Assembly: GCF_023520795.1 (NCBI RefSeq)
Contig: NZ_CP046605.1
Coordinates: 434,001 to 498,000 of the forward strand
Direction: 5' to 3'
DNA length: 64,000 nucleotides
Origin: Corynebacterium accolens
Lineage (GTDB): Bacteria > Actinomycetota > Actinomycetes > Mycobacteriales > Mycobacteriaceae
This document shows positions 44,850 to 55,000 of this stretch, one piece after another. The position numbers were made by a program, and so were the translations under genes. How positions within the stretch are numbered: the first letter of the stretch is position 1; each line of letters opens with the position of its first letter. The notes beneath the pieces are model-generated. The model was not told where the DNA came from and did no database searches. It was given only the letters and a program-made list of their open reading frames with translations.

Positions 44850-44963
44850 ACTGTTATACCGCACGGCTCTTCAAGGCCACGCGGTCCATCAGGAATCTTC
44901 AACCTCAAGATTTTTACCCCCTCTACCGGCGTCAAATAGCGGTCGCCGAAAAGGAGAATTGCA

Positions 44964-45974
44964 ATGCTCATTTCCCAGCGTCCTCAGCTCACCGAGGAAT
45001 TCATCGACTCGTCTCGTTCCAAGTTCGTCATCGAACCGCTCGAGCCGGGCTTTGGCTACACCCTCGGTAACTCGCTGCGTCGCACCCTGCTGTCGTCCAT
45101 CCCGGGCGCAGCGGTAACCTCCATCAAGATTGATGGTGTGCTCCACGAGTTCACCACCATCAACGGTGTGAAGGAAGACGTTTCTGAGATCATCTTGAAC
45201 ATCAAGAGCATGGTCCTGTCCTCCGACTCCGATGAGCCGGTGGTTATGTACCTGAGCAAGGAAGGCCCTGGTGATGTCACCGCAGGCGATATCCAGCCGC
45301 CGGCTGGCGTGGAGATCCACAATCCGGATCTGCACATCGCTTCGCTGAATGACACCGCTAAGCTGGACATTGAGCTCGTCGTCGAGCGCGGCCGTGGCTA
45401 CGTCCCGGCTGCCGCAACCTCTGGGGAAATCGGCCGTATTCCAATCGACCAGATCTACTCCCCAGTGCTGAAGGTCTCCTACAAGGTCGAAGCTACCCGT
45501 GTTGAGCAGCGCACCGACTTTGACAAGCTGACCATCGACGTCGAAACCAAGAACTCGATTTCCGCACGCGACGCCCTGGCTTCTGCCGGTGGCACCTTGG
45601 TCGAACTGTTCGGCCTGGCACGCGAGCTGAACAACGCAGCCGAAGGTATCGAGATTGGTCCCTCCCCGCAGGAGACCGAGTACATCGCCGCCTACGGCAT
45701 GCCTATCGAGGACTTGAACTTCTCCGTTCGCTCCTATAACTGCCTGAAGCGTCAGGAAATCCACACCGTCGGCGAGCTTGCAGAATGCACCGAGTCCGAC
45801 CTGCTGGATATCCGTAACTTCGGTCAGAAGTCGATTAATGAGGTAAAGATCAAGCTGGCTAACTTGGGCCTTGCTCTGAAGGACACCCCTGAGGACTTCG
45901 ACCCCACCCAGCTCGAGGGCTACGACGCAGAAACCGGTGACTTCAAGGACCCGGCTGCGGACGATTCCGAGTAA
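44964..45974 (+). CDS. rpoA: DNA-directed RNA polymerase alpha subunit
   Basis: 336 residues. The N-terminal assembly domain ([20 protein letters not shown]) and the C-terminal domain that contacts promoters and activators ([20 protein letters not shown]) are both complete. AAAAGGAG is 8 bases before the ATG. A 114-bp gap separates it from rpsD; no terminator is seen there. Confidence 0.98.
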   Translation: MLISQRPQLTEEFIDSSRSKFVIEPLEPGFGYTLGNSLRRTLLSSIPGAAVTSIKIDGVLHEFTTINGVKEDVSEIILNIKSMVLSSDSDEPVVMYLSKEGPGDVTAGDIQPPAGVEIHNPDLHIASLNDTAKLDIELVVERGRGYVPAAATSGEIGRIPIDQIYSPVLKVSYKVEATRVEQRTDFDKLTIDVETKNSISARDALASAGGTLVELFGLARELNNAAEGIEIGPSPQETEYIAAYGMPIEDLNFSVRSYNCLKRQEIHTVGELAECTESDLLDIRNFGQKSINEVKIKLANLGLALKDTPEDFDPTQLEGYDAETGDFKDPAADDSE

Positions 45975-46041
45975 AGAATCACCCTGAACTGCGGCACTCG
46001 TTGCCGCGCGCTCAACTTTTACCGCACACGAGGAGTAAACA

Positions 46042-46554
46042 ATGCCTACCCCGAAGAAGGGTGCCCGTCTCGGTGGCTCCGCCAAGCAGCAAGCTCACAT
46101 GCTGAGCAACTTGGCAGCTAGCCTGATCGAGCACGGCGCCATCAAGACCACCGATGCCAAGGCGAAGGTTCTTCGCCCGTACGTCGAAAAGATCATCACC
46201 AAGGCTAAGTCCGGCACGATTGCTGACCGCCGCGCAGTGCTGAAGCTCATCCCGCGCAAGGATGTTGTTTCTCACCTGTTCGACGAGGTTGCACCGAAGT
46301 TTGAGAACCGTGAGGGTGGCTACACCCGCACCATCAAGCTGGACAACCGCACCGGTGACAACGCCCCGATGTCCCAGATCTCCCTCGTTCTTGAGGAGAC
46401 CGTGACCTCCGAGGCTAACCGCGCTACCCGCGCTGCCGCTTCCAAGGCCGCTGAGGCTGAAGAGGCTCAGGCAGACGAGGCTGCGGAGACCGAGGCTCCG
46501 GCCGAGGACACCGCAGCTGAGAACACCTCTGCTGAGGAGTCCGAGGAGAAGTAA
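46042..46554 (+). CDS. rplQ: 50S ribosomal protein L17 with acidic C-terminal tail
   Basis: 170 residues. The L17 core ([20 protein letters not shown] to about residue 120) is followed by a tail of about 45 residues made almost only of Ala, Glu, Asp, Thr and Ser. The tail is absent from the 120-130-aa family standard but is seen in corynebacteria. A terminator lies about 80 bases downstream. Confidence 0.97.
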   Translation: MPTPKKGARLGGSAKQQAHMLSNLAASLIEHGAIKTTDAKAKVLRPYVEKIITKAKSGTIADRRAVLKLIPRKDVVSHLFDEVAPKFENREGGYTRTIKLDNRTGDNAPMSQISLVLEETVTSEANRATRAAASKAAEAEEAQADEAAETEAPAEDTAAENTSAEESEEK

Positions 46555-46959
46555 TCTCTCCTGGCTGCTGAATTCACTCCGGCCCTAACGCCGTGCGTGG
46601 ATTGCACCGACTACTCGCAGCAGTAGCGCACAATCGCCGCCTTCCCATTCTCTTTACGAAGAGACAGGGGAGGCGGCTTTTGTCGTTTTGAACTTGGATC
46701 TTTATGTTCCTGGTCCCCGCCGTCGTATGGCGCCATTGCGCGACTCCATCGTGCGGCTGCGCCATGCAGCAGGCCACCCAACGTCCAATGCACTACGACA
46801 CTTATGTCTAACCTCCAACGCTCAACCTCCTATGTGCATCCTCCACTGCGATAACTGAGCAAACAGGGCCCTCAGATATTGCATTGTCTGCTCAAAACGA
46901 ACAGGGGAGGTTGCACGTTTCGGGAACCCGCCGCCGCCTCCGGTAGCATTAGGTCCACC
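46555..46959 (+). promoter_or_regulatory. Intergenic region rplQ-truA (405 bp)
   Basis: No gene. The rplQ terminator is at 46636-46685. The following 270 bp hold the truA promoter, which I cannot place firmly: TAGCAT at 46944-46949 lies about 10 bases before the truA ATG. An isolated CGGGAACC at 46921-46928 resembles the -35 of the two ESX-linked promoters but lacks their downstream block. Confidence 0.4.
46636..46685 (+). terminator. Terminator after rplQ
   Basis: GCCGCCTTCCC (46636-46646) pairs with GGGGAGGCGGC (46667-46677) with one wobble; tail TTTTGTCGTTTT. The stem start and tail closely resemble the terminator after rpsI. Confidence 0.88.
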
Positions 46960-47841
46960 ATGACTGAAGCAGCACCGATCGCACATGAGGGACCAGCAGA
47001 AGGATTCGTTCGGATCCGGTTAGATCTGGCCTATGACGGCACCGATTTTCACGGATGGGCCAGGCAAAAGGGCGGACTGCGCACCGTCCAAGGCGTGCTC
47101 GAGGAGCAGCTAGCAATGATCGCTCGGACGGAGGTACCGCTGACGGTAGCTGGGCGTACGGATGCGGGCGTCCATGCTCGCGGGCAGGTGGCGCACGTGG
47201 ATGTGCCGCAGGAGATGCTGGAGCAACGGTCCGTAGCAAATGATCCCGGGAAGTTGGTGCGCAGGCTTGCCAAGTTGTTGCCGGAAGACGTCCGGGTGCA
47301 CGGCTGCGATTTCGCGCCAGAAGGTTTTGATGCCCGATTTTCTGCGCTGCGCAGGCATTATGTGTACCGGATAACCACCAGCCCGCGGGGTGCGCTGCCG
47401 ACGCGGGCGCGCGATACGGCCGAATGGTTCAAACCGGTAGACATCGGGGCCATGCAAGACGCGGCCAATGCGCTGGTGGGTCTGCACGATTTTGCGGCCT
47501 TTTGTAAGGCCAAGCCGAATGCCACCACCATTCGCGAATTACAGGAATTTAGCTGGCAGGATGTCTCGACGCCGGAGGAACCGCAGCTCTTTGAGGCCCG
47601 GGTGACCGCGGACGCCTTCTGCTGGTCGATGGTGCGCTCTTTGGTTGGCTGTTGCTTAAGCGTTGGGGAAGGCCGCAGGGACGTCGACTTTGCCGCGGCG
47701 TTGCTGCAGGAAACCAAGCGCTCCTCTCGCATCCCAGTGGCACCGGCGAAGGGCCTGTCTTTAGTGCAGGTGGATTACCCGGAGGCGGGCGAAATGTCCG
47801 CGCGGGCGGATATAACGAGGGAAAAGCGCACGACCTTGTGA
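46960..47841 (+). CDS. truA: tRNA pseudouridine synthase A
   Basis: 293 residues from the ATG at 46960 ([20 protein letters not shown]); an upstream ATG at 46879 would add 27 unlikely residues. The catalytic Asp lies in the motif [13 protein letters not shown], and [17 protein letters not shown] and [12 protein letters not shown]-like ([13 protein letters not shown]) segments are conserved. Isomerises U38-U40 in tRNA anticodon arms. Sits at the border of the alpha operon and the ESX-4 locus, as in mycobacteria. Confidence 0.95.
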   Translation: MTEAAPIAHEGPAEGFVRIRLDLAYDGTDFHGWARQKGGLRTVQGVLEEQLAMIARTEVPLTVAGRTDAGVHARGQVAHVDVPQEMLEQRSVANDPGKLVRRLAKLLPEDVRVHGCDFAPEGFDARFSALRRHYVYRITTSPRGALPTRARDTAEWFKPVDIGAMQDAANALVGLHDFAAFCKAKPNATTIRELQEFSWQDVSTPEEPQLFEARVTADAFCWSMVRSLVGCCLSVGEGRRDVDFAAALLQETKRSSRIPVAPAKGLSLVQVDYPEAGEMSARADITREKRTTL

Positions 47842-47934
47842 AAACACGCTGCCAAGTGGCAGGGGTGAGGAGCCTGCGCTAGCCTGAGGTCTGGGTTTAT
47901 TTAGACTTTTCGGGGAATTTTCGGGGGGAAATTC

Positions 47935-49218
47935 ATGGCACGTCCATTGCCAACGACCAAGGCCCAAGTCTCGGGCCATAAATTTTTACGCCGGCGTGTG
48001 GAACACGGGCTCGTATTGGGCGATACCCGTATGATCCACGATCCGCTGGCTCGCCGCCGCAAGGCGATGATGTTCGGCGGAGTAGGAGTGGCCTTTTTAG
48101 CGGTCGGCTCGGGCCTTTTGGCTTGGCTGCAGCCGAGCCCGCAGCCAGGGGATGCGCCCATCGTGCGCTCGGAGCAAGGCCAGCTCTTCGTGGACGTCAA
48201 CGATACGTACCACCCCGTCTATAACCTGTCGTCCGCGCGGATCATCGCCGGCGAGGCGGCCGAGGCGCAGACCATTGGGGACGAGCATTTGCGCGAGGCC
48301 TCGTTGGGCACGCCGGTGGGGATTTCGGATGCTCCCGGCTATTTGGCCGCACCGGGCGAGACCCCGCAGCGCTCGTGGGCGGCGTGCCTTGCCGGCCACG
48401 ATGAGCAGCCCGCGGATAATCCCACCAGCATCGATGGCCAACAGGTGGCTCAAGAAGAGGTCATCGTGGTGGCGGATCCGCCGCAGGAGGGTTTTGGGGA
48501 GGAGCGCGCCGCGCTCGCAGAAACGGATGGTGTGCAGTGGCTGCTCACCGCGGACGGGCGCGTGCGCTTGCCCGATGCGCAGAGCACGGAGGGCCGGGTC
48601 ATCCGCCGCGGGATTGGCATCGACGGGAGCACCCATTCCTGGCCCGTTCCCGCGGAGTTGCTCAATGCCTTTGCGGAGCAGCCGCCGTTGACGTTTCCCG
48701 ATCCGCTGCCGGACATCATGGACACCGGGCAGGGTCAGTGGGCCCGGACGGACGACGGCGTCGCCGAGCTCTCCGCCACCCAGGCAGACATGTTGGTTAG
48801 CTACGGCGCGACGCGCAAAGAAGCCTCACCACAAGAGGTAGGCGCGCTTGCCGATGCCCCCTTAAACTTCCGCCTGCCCGCCACCACCTTCGACTTCGTT
48901 GGCCCAGATGAGGGCTGGATGTGCGCTGATAGCGATGGTGGGGCAGCGCTGGTGACTGAGAACCCCGGGACGGTAGCGCTCGCCGGAGAGGGTATAGCGG
49001 ATCGTTTTGGCGGGCTATCGGCAGGAGGAGTTGGTGTGGATACCGGGCATGGCTACCACGTTGTCTCGCCTACGGGGCAGCGCCATGCGGTGGACAATAA
49101 GGAACTCTTAGAGGCCCTCGGCACCGGTATTGGGGCGGAGGTTCCGTGGGAAATCATCCGGCTTTTGCCAGAGGCTTCGCGCTTGGACCGGGACGAAGCC
49201 CTGCAGGTCAGCCCCTAG
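47935..49218 (+). CDS. eccB: ESX-4 type VII secretion protein EccB
   Basis: 427 residues. A cytoplasmic N-terminus with the EccB hallmark (TKAQVSGHKFLRRRVEHGLV) is followed by one membrane helix (46-65) and a large extracytoplasmic domain. That domain has two cysteines (in AACLAG near 150 and WMCAD near 324) of the kind that form the conserved EccB disulfide. Core component of the membrane complex. Preceded by two copies of a TTTTCGGGG-type motif and GGGGGGAAA at the ribosome site. Overlaps the convergent mycP by 4 bp. Confidence 0.93.
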   Translation: MARPLPTTKAQVSGHKFLRRRVEHGLVLGDTRMIHDPLARRRKAMMFGGVGVAFLAVGSGLLAWLQPSPQPGDAPIVRSEQGQLFVDVNDTYHPVYNLSSARIIAGEAAEAQTIGDEHLREASLGTPVGISDAPGYLAAPGETPQRSWAACLAGHDEQPADNPTSIDGQQVAQEEVIVVADPPQEGFGEERAALAETDGVQWLLTADGRVRLPDAQSTEGRVIRRGIGIDGSTHSWPVPAELLNAFAEQPPLTFPDPLPDIMDTGQGQWARTDDGVAELSATQADMLVSYGATRKEASPQEVGALADAPLNFRLPATTFDFVGPDEGWMCADSDGGAALVTENPGTVALAGEGIADRFGGLSAGGVGVDTGHGYHVVSPTGQRHAVDNKELLEALGTGIGAEVPWEIIRLLPEASRLDRDEALQVSP

Positions 49219-50465
49219 GCCGACTTGGGTCGGCGTAGCCCGCGGGCAACCGCCAGGCCCGTCAGCAGCAGGACTAACCCGCCGAGCACCCACCCGGTGC
49301 GGCTCGCCGCTGGGGAGTGTTCGTCTTTGGCGGGTTGGATAGTCAGATCGCGCGCGGGTGCGGCATATTCGCCATCGATATGGGTAAGGGCGGCGAGCGG
49401 ATCGATGAAACCGTTGCCGGGCTCGCCGGCGGAAAGCAGCCGTTGACGTATATCGGCGGCGCTGGCGTCTGGGTAGCGCTCGGCTAATAGGGCGGCGGTG
49501 CCGCTGACTACCGGTGCCGCGAACGAGGTGCCGTGAAACTGTGCCAGGGAATCCTGTTGGTTCTTCCCGTCTGCCCAGCCACCGGCGGGATTAAGCGCTA
49601 AAGGGACGAAGCCGTGGGCGGCTAATTGTGGGCCATCGGCAGGCGTGAGGGAGTACTCGGCGAGTGCGTGGGCATCCTCTTGGGCGCTAACGGATAAAAC
49701 GGTCGGTGAATCAGCGGGAAAGACGTGATCGCCTTCTTCGCAGGTGCCGGAGGAAATATTGCCGGAGGCTGCGATGACTACCGCGCCGGCATCTTCTGCG
49801 TGGCCGAGCGCCTCATCCAAGCGGGAGCTATCGATGCGCCGCGCGGTCTTCTCTGGAACGCAGGACACCACGGAAATATTGATCACCCGGGCGTTGTCCT
49901 CCACGGCATGATCGATGGCGCGGGCCAATGTGTCGAGCGAGCCGGTGGTGCTGTCCTCGTCGGACTCGCCGGCCGTGCCATCGTATTGGCGATAATGCGC
50001 GCTGGTTTGGCGGATGGCGCGGATCTCAGCGCGTGGGGCGATGCCAATATCGTGCCCGGAGATGATGCCGGCGACGACGGTGCCGTGCAGGTCGCAATCT
50101 CGGTGCGGATCCGGTTCTTCCGGAGTGACCAGGTCCGCGCCTGCGGTGAGATTCGGCAGCTGATCGTGGTGGGCAACGCCGGTATCGATGACGGCTACCT
50201 TTATGCCCTCGCCCGTGGCAAAGGAATGCAGCTGGGAACGGTAGGCGCGCTGGTCTGCGGAAGGTTCTGGCGCTAGGGGAGATGGATGCGCGGTGGCGCA
50301 TTCCCGGTCCGGTTCCCGTGCGCCCGCGATGGGCGCGGTGGGAGCTCCTGTGATGAAATCGCCGGTTCCGGCGAGGACACATGCGGTAAGGGCGCAAGCA
50401 GCAAGCCTTGAACTGCCGTTGAACCCAGGTAGTGCGGAAAAACGACGCGAGCGGGTGTGGCCCAT
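49215..50465 (-). CDS. mycP: ESX-4 mycosin, subtilisin-type serine protease MycP
   Basis: 416 residues with a signal sequence and complete S8 triad: Asp94 in VIDTGV, His127 in DLHGTVVAGI and Ser314 in GTSFAAPVVSGTAAL. A C-terminal membrane helix (about 391-409) and short basic tail anchor it. Mycosins stabilise the type VII membrane complex and may process substrates. Its ATG shares a base with the eccD stop (TAATG), so eccD and mycP are co-translated on the minus strand. Confidence 0.95.
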   Translation of the reverse strand: MGHTRSRRFSALPGFNGSSRLAACALTACVLAGTGDFITGAPTAPIAGAREPDRECATAHPSPLAPEPSADQRAYRSQLHSFATGEGIKVAVIDTGVAHHDQLPNLTAGADLVTPEEPDPHRDCDLHGTVVAGIISGHDIGIAPRAEIRAIRQTSAHYRQYDGTAGESDEDSTTGSLDTLARAIDHAVEDNARVINISVVSCVPEKTARRIDSSRLDEALGHAEDAGAVVIAASGNISSGTCEEGDHVFPADSPTVLSVSAQEDAHALAEYSLTPADGPQLAAHGFVPLALNPAGGWADGKNQQDSLAQFHGTSFAAPVVSGTAALLAERYPDASAADIRQRLLSAGEPGNGFIDPLAALTHIDGEYAAPARDLTIQPAKDEHSPAASRTGWVLGGLVLLLTGLAVARGLRRPKSA

Positions 50466-51913
50466 TATCCCAGCCCCCTGATGAGTTCGAAGATCCCGGC
50501 GAGGTGCGCGGCAAGCGGCAGGCAGGCGGCGATGGTGAGGGACTCAATGCGTTCGAACCAGGCGATGGTCGTTGGTTCCACCTCGCTCATTTTGGCCGTC
50601 CACAGTGGTGCGCTTAGCATCGCGGTAAGCAGGAGGGCCGCAACCACCGTTGGCGCCCAAGCGCCAGCAAGCCCATCTACGGCAATCGCATGCACGGCGC
50701 ACAGACAGGCGGTGAGGCAGGCAACCATGGCGACGAGCATGAGAGCCCAGCTGGCAAGCACGCGCCCGTGACGCGCGGCGTGCATGACCACCGTTCCAGC
50801 AACGGAGACGCAGAGCGCTTGGACGAAGCCGAGCCCGGTTAATCCGGTGCCGAAAAGCACGGCGATGCGAGACCCGATGGTAGCGGCGGATCCCGCCTCG
50901 TCCACGGTCCCGTCCGTGGCCACGAGGGTGCCGGTGCCAGTGAAACTGAGCGCGATAAGGGCCGGGATGAGGCAGAGCGCGATTGCGCAGCAGATGCCCT
51001 CGTAGGCGTACCCGGCGCGGGTGGCGCGATTGTCCACATCGGGCTGGAGTTCATCAGAGACGGCAAGGTCTTGGCCCGCGGTGGGCAATTGCGGCACCTT
51101 GAGCCCCGCGGTGGCGATGGTCAGCGCGGGGGCGGTGGCAAGCACAATGACGCCTGCGATAACGGTGCCTGCGGCCGCCGCGGTACCGTGGCTCGTGCCG
51201 ATGCCCGAATTTCCACTGAGCCCAGGAAGCAGGTAGCTCACGGACGCAATGAGCACTAGCCCGGCGATGGTGAGCGCGCCGGAGGTAATGCGTACCGTGC
51301 TTAACCGGGTGAGGTGGCAGGCCAATAACGCCGCGAGCAGGGTGGCGCTGGTGGTGAGGGCGGCATAGGGGGCATCGGCAAGCGCGGGCGAAATAAGTGC
51401 CCAGCCGCTCGCCGCCCCTGCCGCCAGGGTGAGCATGACAAGCGATAGCGCCCGCGTCCACAGTGCGAGCACGAAGGCCGCGATGGCGAGCCCGGCGCAG
51501 GCCACCGCTGGGAGCGAGAGTACCCAAGTGACGGCGAAGGCCGCGGCGAGCCCGGCCCACGCCCAGACGATGGGAATGGCGGAGGTGGTGTCGTCGCGGC
51601 TCTGGGCGGCGAGGGATTCGGCGGCGTCGCGGATTACGGGCGCGGGCCGCTCCTCGCGCGGGGCGAGCACCAGGATGGAGCCTTCCGCTAGCGGCGTGGC
51701 GGCAAGCGGTGCGGTGAGGTCGATGGTGCGCCCAGAGGCCGTGCTGGCGCGCCACGGCGAGGTGATCGCGGGTGCATCGACAAGGTCAGTAAGTTCTGCC
51801 ATGAGCTCGCCGAGGCTGGAGCTTAATGGCAATGCCACGTCTGCTTCCTTGTGGAAGGAATCTGCGTGGATGCGGATGGTAAGGCGCATGTGATGCGCCG
51901 TTGGAGCGGTCAT
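50465..51913 (-). CDS. eccD: ESX-4 type VII secretion integral membrane protein EccD
   Basis: 482 residues from the ATG at 51913 (GGGGG 5 bases upstream); the further upstream openings lack a ribosome site. A ubiquitin-like cytoplasmic N-terminal domain (RLTIRIHADSFHKEADVALP) is followed by about eleven membrane helices. EccD dimers form the channel rim of the type VII complex. Divergent from eccC, as in mycobacterial ESX-4. Confidence 0.92.
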   Translation of the reverse strand: MTAPTAHHMRLTIRIHADSFHKEADVALPLSSSLGELMAELTDLVDAPAITSPWRASTASGRTIDLTAPLAATPLAEGSILVLAPREERPAPVIRDAAESLAAQSRDDTTSAIPIVWAWAGLAAAFAVTWVLSLPAVACAGLAIAAFVLALWTRALSLVMLTLAAGAASGWALISPALADAPYAALTTSATLLAALLACHLTRLSTVRITSGALTIAGLVLIASVSYLLPGLSGNSGIGTSHGTAAAAGTVIAGVIVLATAPALTIATAGLKVPQLPTAGQDLAVSDELQPDVDNRATRAGYAYEGICCAIALCLIPALIALSFTGTGTLVATDGTVDEAGSAATIGSRIAVLFGTGLTGLGFVQALCVSVAGTVVMHAARHGRVLASWALMLVAMVACLTACLCAVHAIAVDGLAGAWAPTVVAALLLTAMLSAPLWTAKMSEVEPTTIAWFERIESLTIAACLPLAAHLAGIFELIRGLG

Positions 51914-52065
51914 AATTCCCCCGAATTGTCTCATGATTGTGGGCATCCCCCTTGCCCAATGCCACATATTGTGGCTTACTGGTGGCGTCGTGTCCACCGC
52001 AGCGCGGGGAATCTTGGCAGGGGGCCAAGAGCGCTAAGCGTGTGGATCGGGGGAGGATTTTACCC
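51914..52065. promoter_or_regulatory. Divergent eccD-eccC control region with stacked inverted repeats
   Basis: 152 bp with three short inverted repeats: GCCACA-TAT-TGTGGC (51961-51975), GGTGG/CCACC (51981-51985 and 51994-51998) and CTTGGC/GCCAAG (52013-52018 and 52024-52029). A CGGGGGA motif lies at both ends, just before eccD and eccC. No clear -35/-10 pair. These may be operators or RNA hairpins. Confidence 0.45.
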
Positions 52066-55000
52066 ATGCTTGGGATCGGGGAAACTCACATCGTGGAGCC
52101 ATTGTCCATGCCGCTTCGGGACGCGCCACCGCCGCTTCCCACCGGCACCATCGAGGCAGAGGAAGTTCCGGAAGCGGTGCGCCCGCAGCCGGTGCCGCTG
52201 GTGCGCCTGCTGCTGCCCATCGTGATGATCGCCGCGATGTTGGGCATGGTGGCGCTGATGGTGTTGGGCGCGGGCGATTCGCGGCATATCAGCCCGGTAT
52301 CCCTGATGTTTCCGCTGATGATGCTGGCCAGTATGGCCATGATGTTTGGGCCGCACAATAGCGGGCAGGACCCGGATGAAACCCGGCGGACCTACTTGCG
52401 CCACATTAAGGCGCTGCGGGAAAAGGCGCTGGATAATGCCGGTGCGCAGCGTGCGCACGAGTTGTATCGGCACCCGGATCCGGCGGGGCTGGAACCGCTG
52501 GTGGGATCGCGGCGCATGTGGGAGCGCGGGCCTGATGATCCGGATGCCTTGGAGGTGCGCGTGGGCACTGGGCCCACCACGTTGTGCACGCCCATCAACG
52601 TGCCTGATTCTGGTGCGACCGAGGACCTGGACCCGGTCTGTGCGGTGAGCATGCGCCAGGCCATCAAGGCGGTGGGTACCGTGCCGGATCTCCCGGTGGT
52701 GATCCAATTGCAGGCCTTTAGGTTTTTATCCTTTACCGGCGATAATGCCCGCGATACGGTGCGCGCCCTCGTCATGCAGCTAGCCCTGGCGCACGGTCCC
52801 GAGACCATCGGGGTTGAGGCCATCGGCGGCGAGTGGGAGTGGCTAAAATGGCTGCCGCATACGCGGGAGCCGGATAAGGCGCGGTTTCGCATTGTGCTTG
52901 TCGATGCCCTCCTTACCACCGGCACCGAAGACTTCTTCCACGGCGATTCTTATACCACCGTCATTGAGGTAGGCGGTGCGCCGTCATCCGCGTTGAGCCT
53001 GCGTGCGGAACAAGAAGGTTTGTGCCTCGTCGCGGCGGATACCCTGCAGGCGGTGACGGCCGCAGGCGTGGAAGAACTGGGAACACCCGATTATTTGGGC
53101 GCCGCCGCGGCCACGATTATGGCCCGCCGAATGGCGGTCTTCCGGCGCCCCGATAGCACCTCCGGGCGCCGGGGCAATGATTTGCTGGGGCTGCTTGGTT
53201 ACAGCGGCGTGGATGAATTGGCCGCCAGCGGCATGTGGCACGGGCGCGATGGTGCCTCGCGGCTCATGGTGCCCATCGGCATCGATTCCATCGGGCAGCC
53301 GGTGACCGTGGATCTCAAAGAATCCGCGCATGGCGGAATGGGGCCGCACGGCCTATGCATCGGGGCGACGGGCAGCGGTAAATCTGAGCTCCTGCGCACC
53401 CTGGTGACCGCACTTGCCGCCACGCATAGCCCGGATGAACTCAATCTCGTGTTGGTAGATTTCAAGGGTGGTGCGACCTTCCTAGGCTGTGATCGCCTGC
53501 CGCATACTTCTGCGGTCATTACCAACCTTGAAGAAGAATCCACCCTGGTAGAGCGCATGTACGATGCCATTTCCGGGGAGATGAACCGCCGCCAAGAACT
53601 CCTGCGCACCGCCGGCAACTTTGCCAATGTGGGCGAGTACAACGCTTCTGCGGATGCCGTGCGGGACTATGGCCCCTTGCCGGCGCTGGTCATCGTCGTC
53701 GACGAATTTTCCGAGCTCTTGGGCCAGCACCCGGACTTCGCCGAGCTCTTCGTTGCCGTGGGGCGCTTGGGGCGCAGCCTCCACGTGCACCTTCTTTTGG
53801 CCTCGCAAAGGCTCGAGGAAGGGCGCTTGCGGGGGCTAGATTCCCACTTGTCCTACAGAATCGGCCTGAAAACCTTTTCCTCCGCCGAATCCCGCCAGGT
53901 CCTTGGCGTGACCGATGCCTACCACCTTCCCGGCCAACCCGGCGCCGGTTACCTGAAATCCGATGCTGAGGACCTCACCCGGTTTCAGGCCTCCTACGTA
54001 TCAGGGCCGCTCGCGCGCCGGGCTGCACCTAGCTCGGGGATGCACGCGGCCACGGATCGGGATGGTAACTCCGCAGGCCCGCCACGCCGGGTGGAGCTTT
54101 TTACAGGATGGGCGCAGGACGATGCCGCTGCACAGAGTTCTCCTGCTGTGGTGATGGATGAATCCACATCGGTTCTTACTGAGGTGGTTCGCGCCGCCGG
54201 CGAAGAGGCCGCCGCGCGCGGCCAGGAGGCCCACCGCATTTGGCTGCCTCCGCTGCCGCCGGTCATTGAACTATCGTCCCTCGATATGGAGGGCGCGGAG
54301 TCCACCGCAGCGGAACTATCCGCGCCGATCGGGATTATCGATAGGCCGTACTACCAGCGCCAAGACCAACTAGTCATCGACTTTCACCAACACGGCGGCC
54401 ACCTTGCCCTGTGCGGGGGACCGCAATCCGGCAAGTCCGGTGCGCTGCGCACGATAGTCTCCTCCTTGGCGCTTAACCGGCGGCCGGAAGATATCCGCTT
54501 TTATGTCATCGACTTGGGCGGCGGGCAGTTAGCGGCCCTAGACCGGTTACCGCACGTTGCCGGGGTAGCCGGGCGCGAAGAAGGCGAAAAGATCCGCCGC
54601 ATTGTCGATGAGGTCGCCGGGTTTATTCGCCGGCCGGAATCGCGCGAGACCTTCTTGATTATCGATGGCTGGCACCACATCGGTCCATCCAATGCGGAGT
54701 TTGAGGATTTAGCCGAATCCATCACGGATATCGTTGCGGACGGTGCCTCCGCCAACGTCCACGTTGTCATCGCGACCTCCCGGTGGACCACGATGCGGCC
54801 GGCGATTAGGGATCTCATTGCGAACCGCCTCGAGCTGCGCTTGGGTGAGGCACTCGATTCGCTTATTGACCGCAAGCTGCAGCAAAAACTGCCCAGCGCG
54901 CCGGGCAGGGGGCTGACACAGGCGGGCGAAAATATGCTGCTCGCGCATACCTCGAATCAAGATATTGCCCATATCTGCCGCGTGCATGCGAACGCCGTTC

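Noticed and set aside
43545-44864. 439-codon open frame on the minus strand under rpsM-rpsK-rpsD
   Set aside because: Antisense shadow of three certain ribosomal genes caused by their codon bias; no ribosome site or known motif.
44889-46085. 398-codon open frame on the minus strand under rpoA
   Set aside because: Antisense shadow of rpoA; composition is that of reversed codons, no supporting feature.
46921-46949. CGGGAACC before truA as a third ESX-type promoter
   Set aside because: It matches the -35 block but no AGTCCAAT is found at the required distance; the sequence between is a run of CCG repeats.
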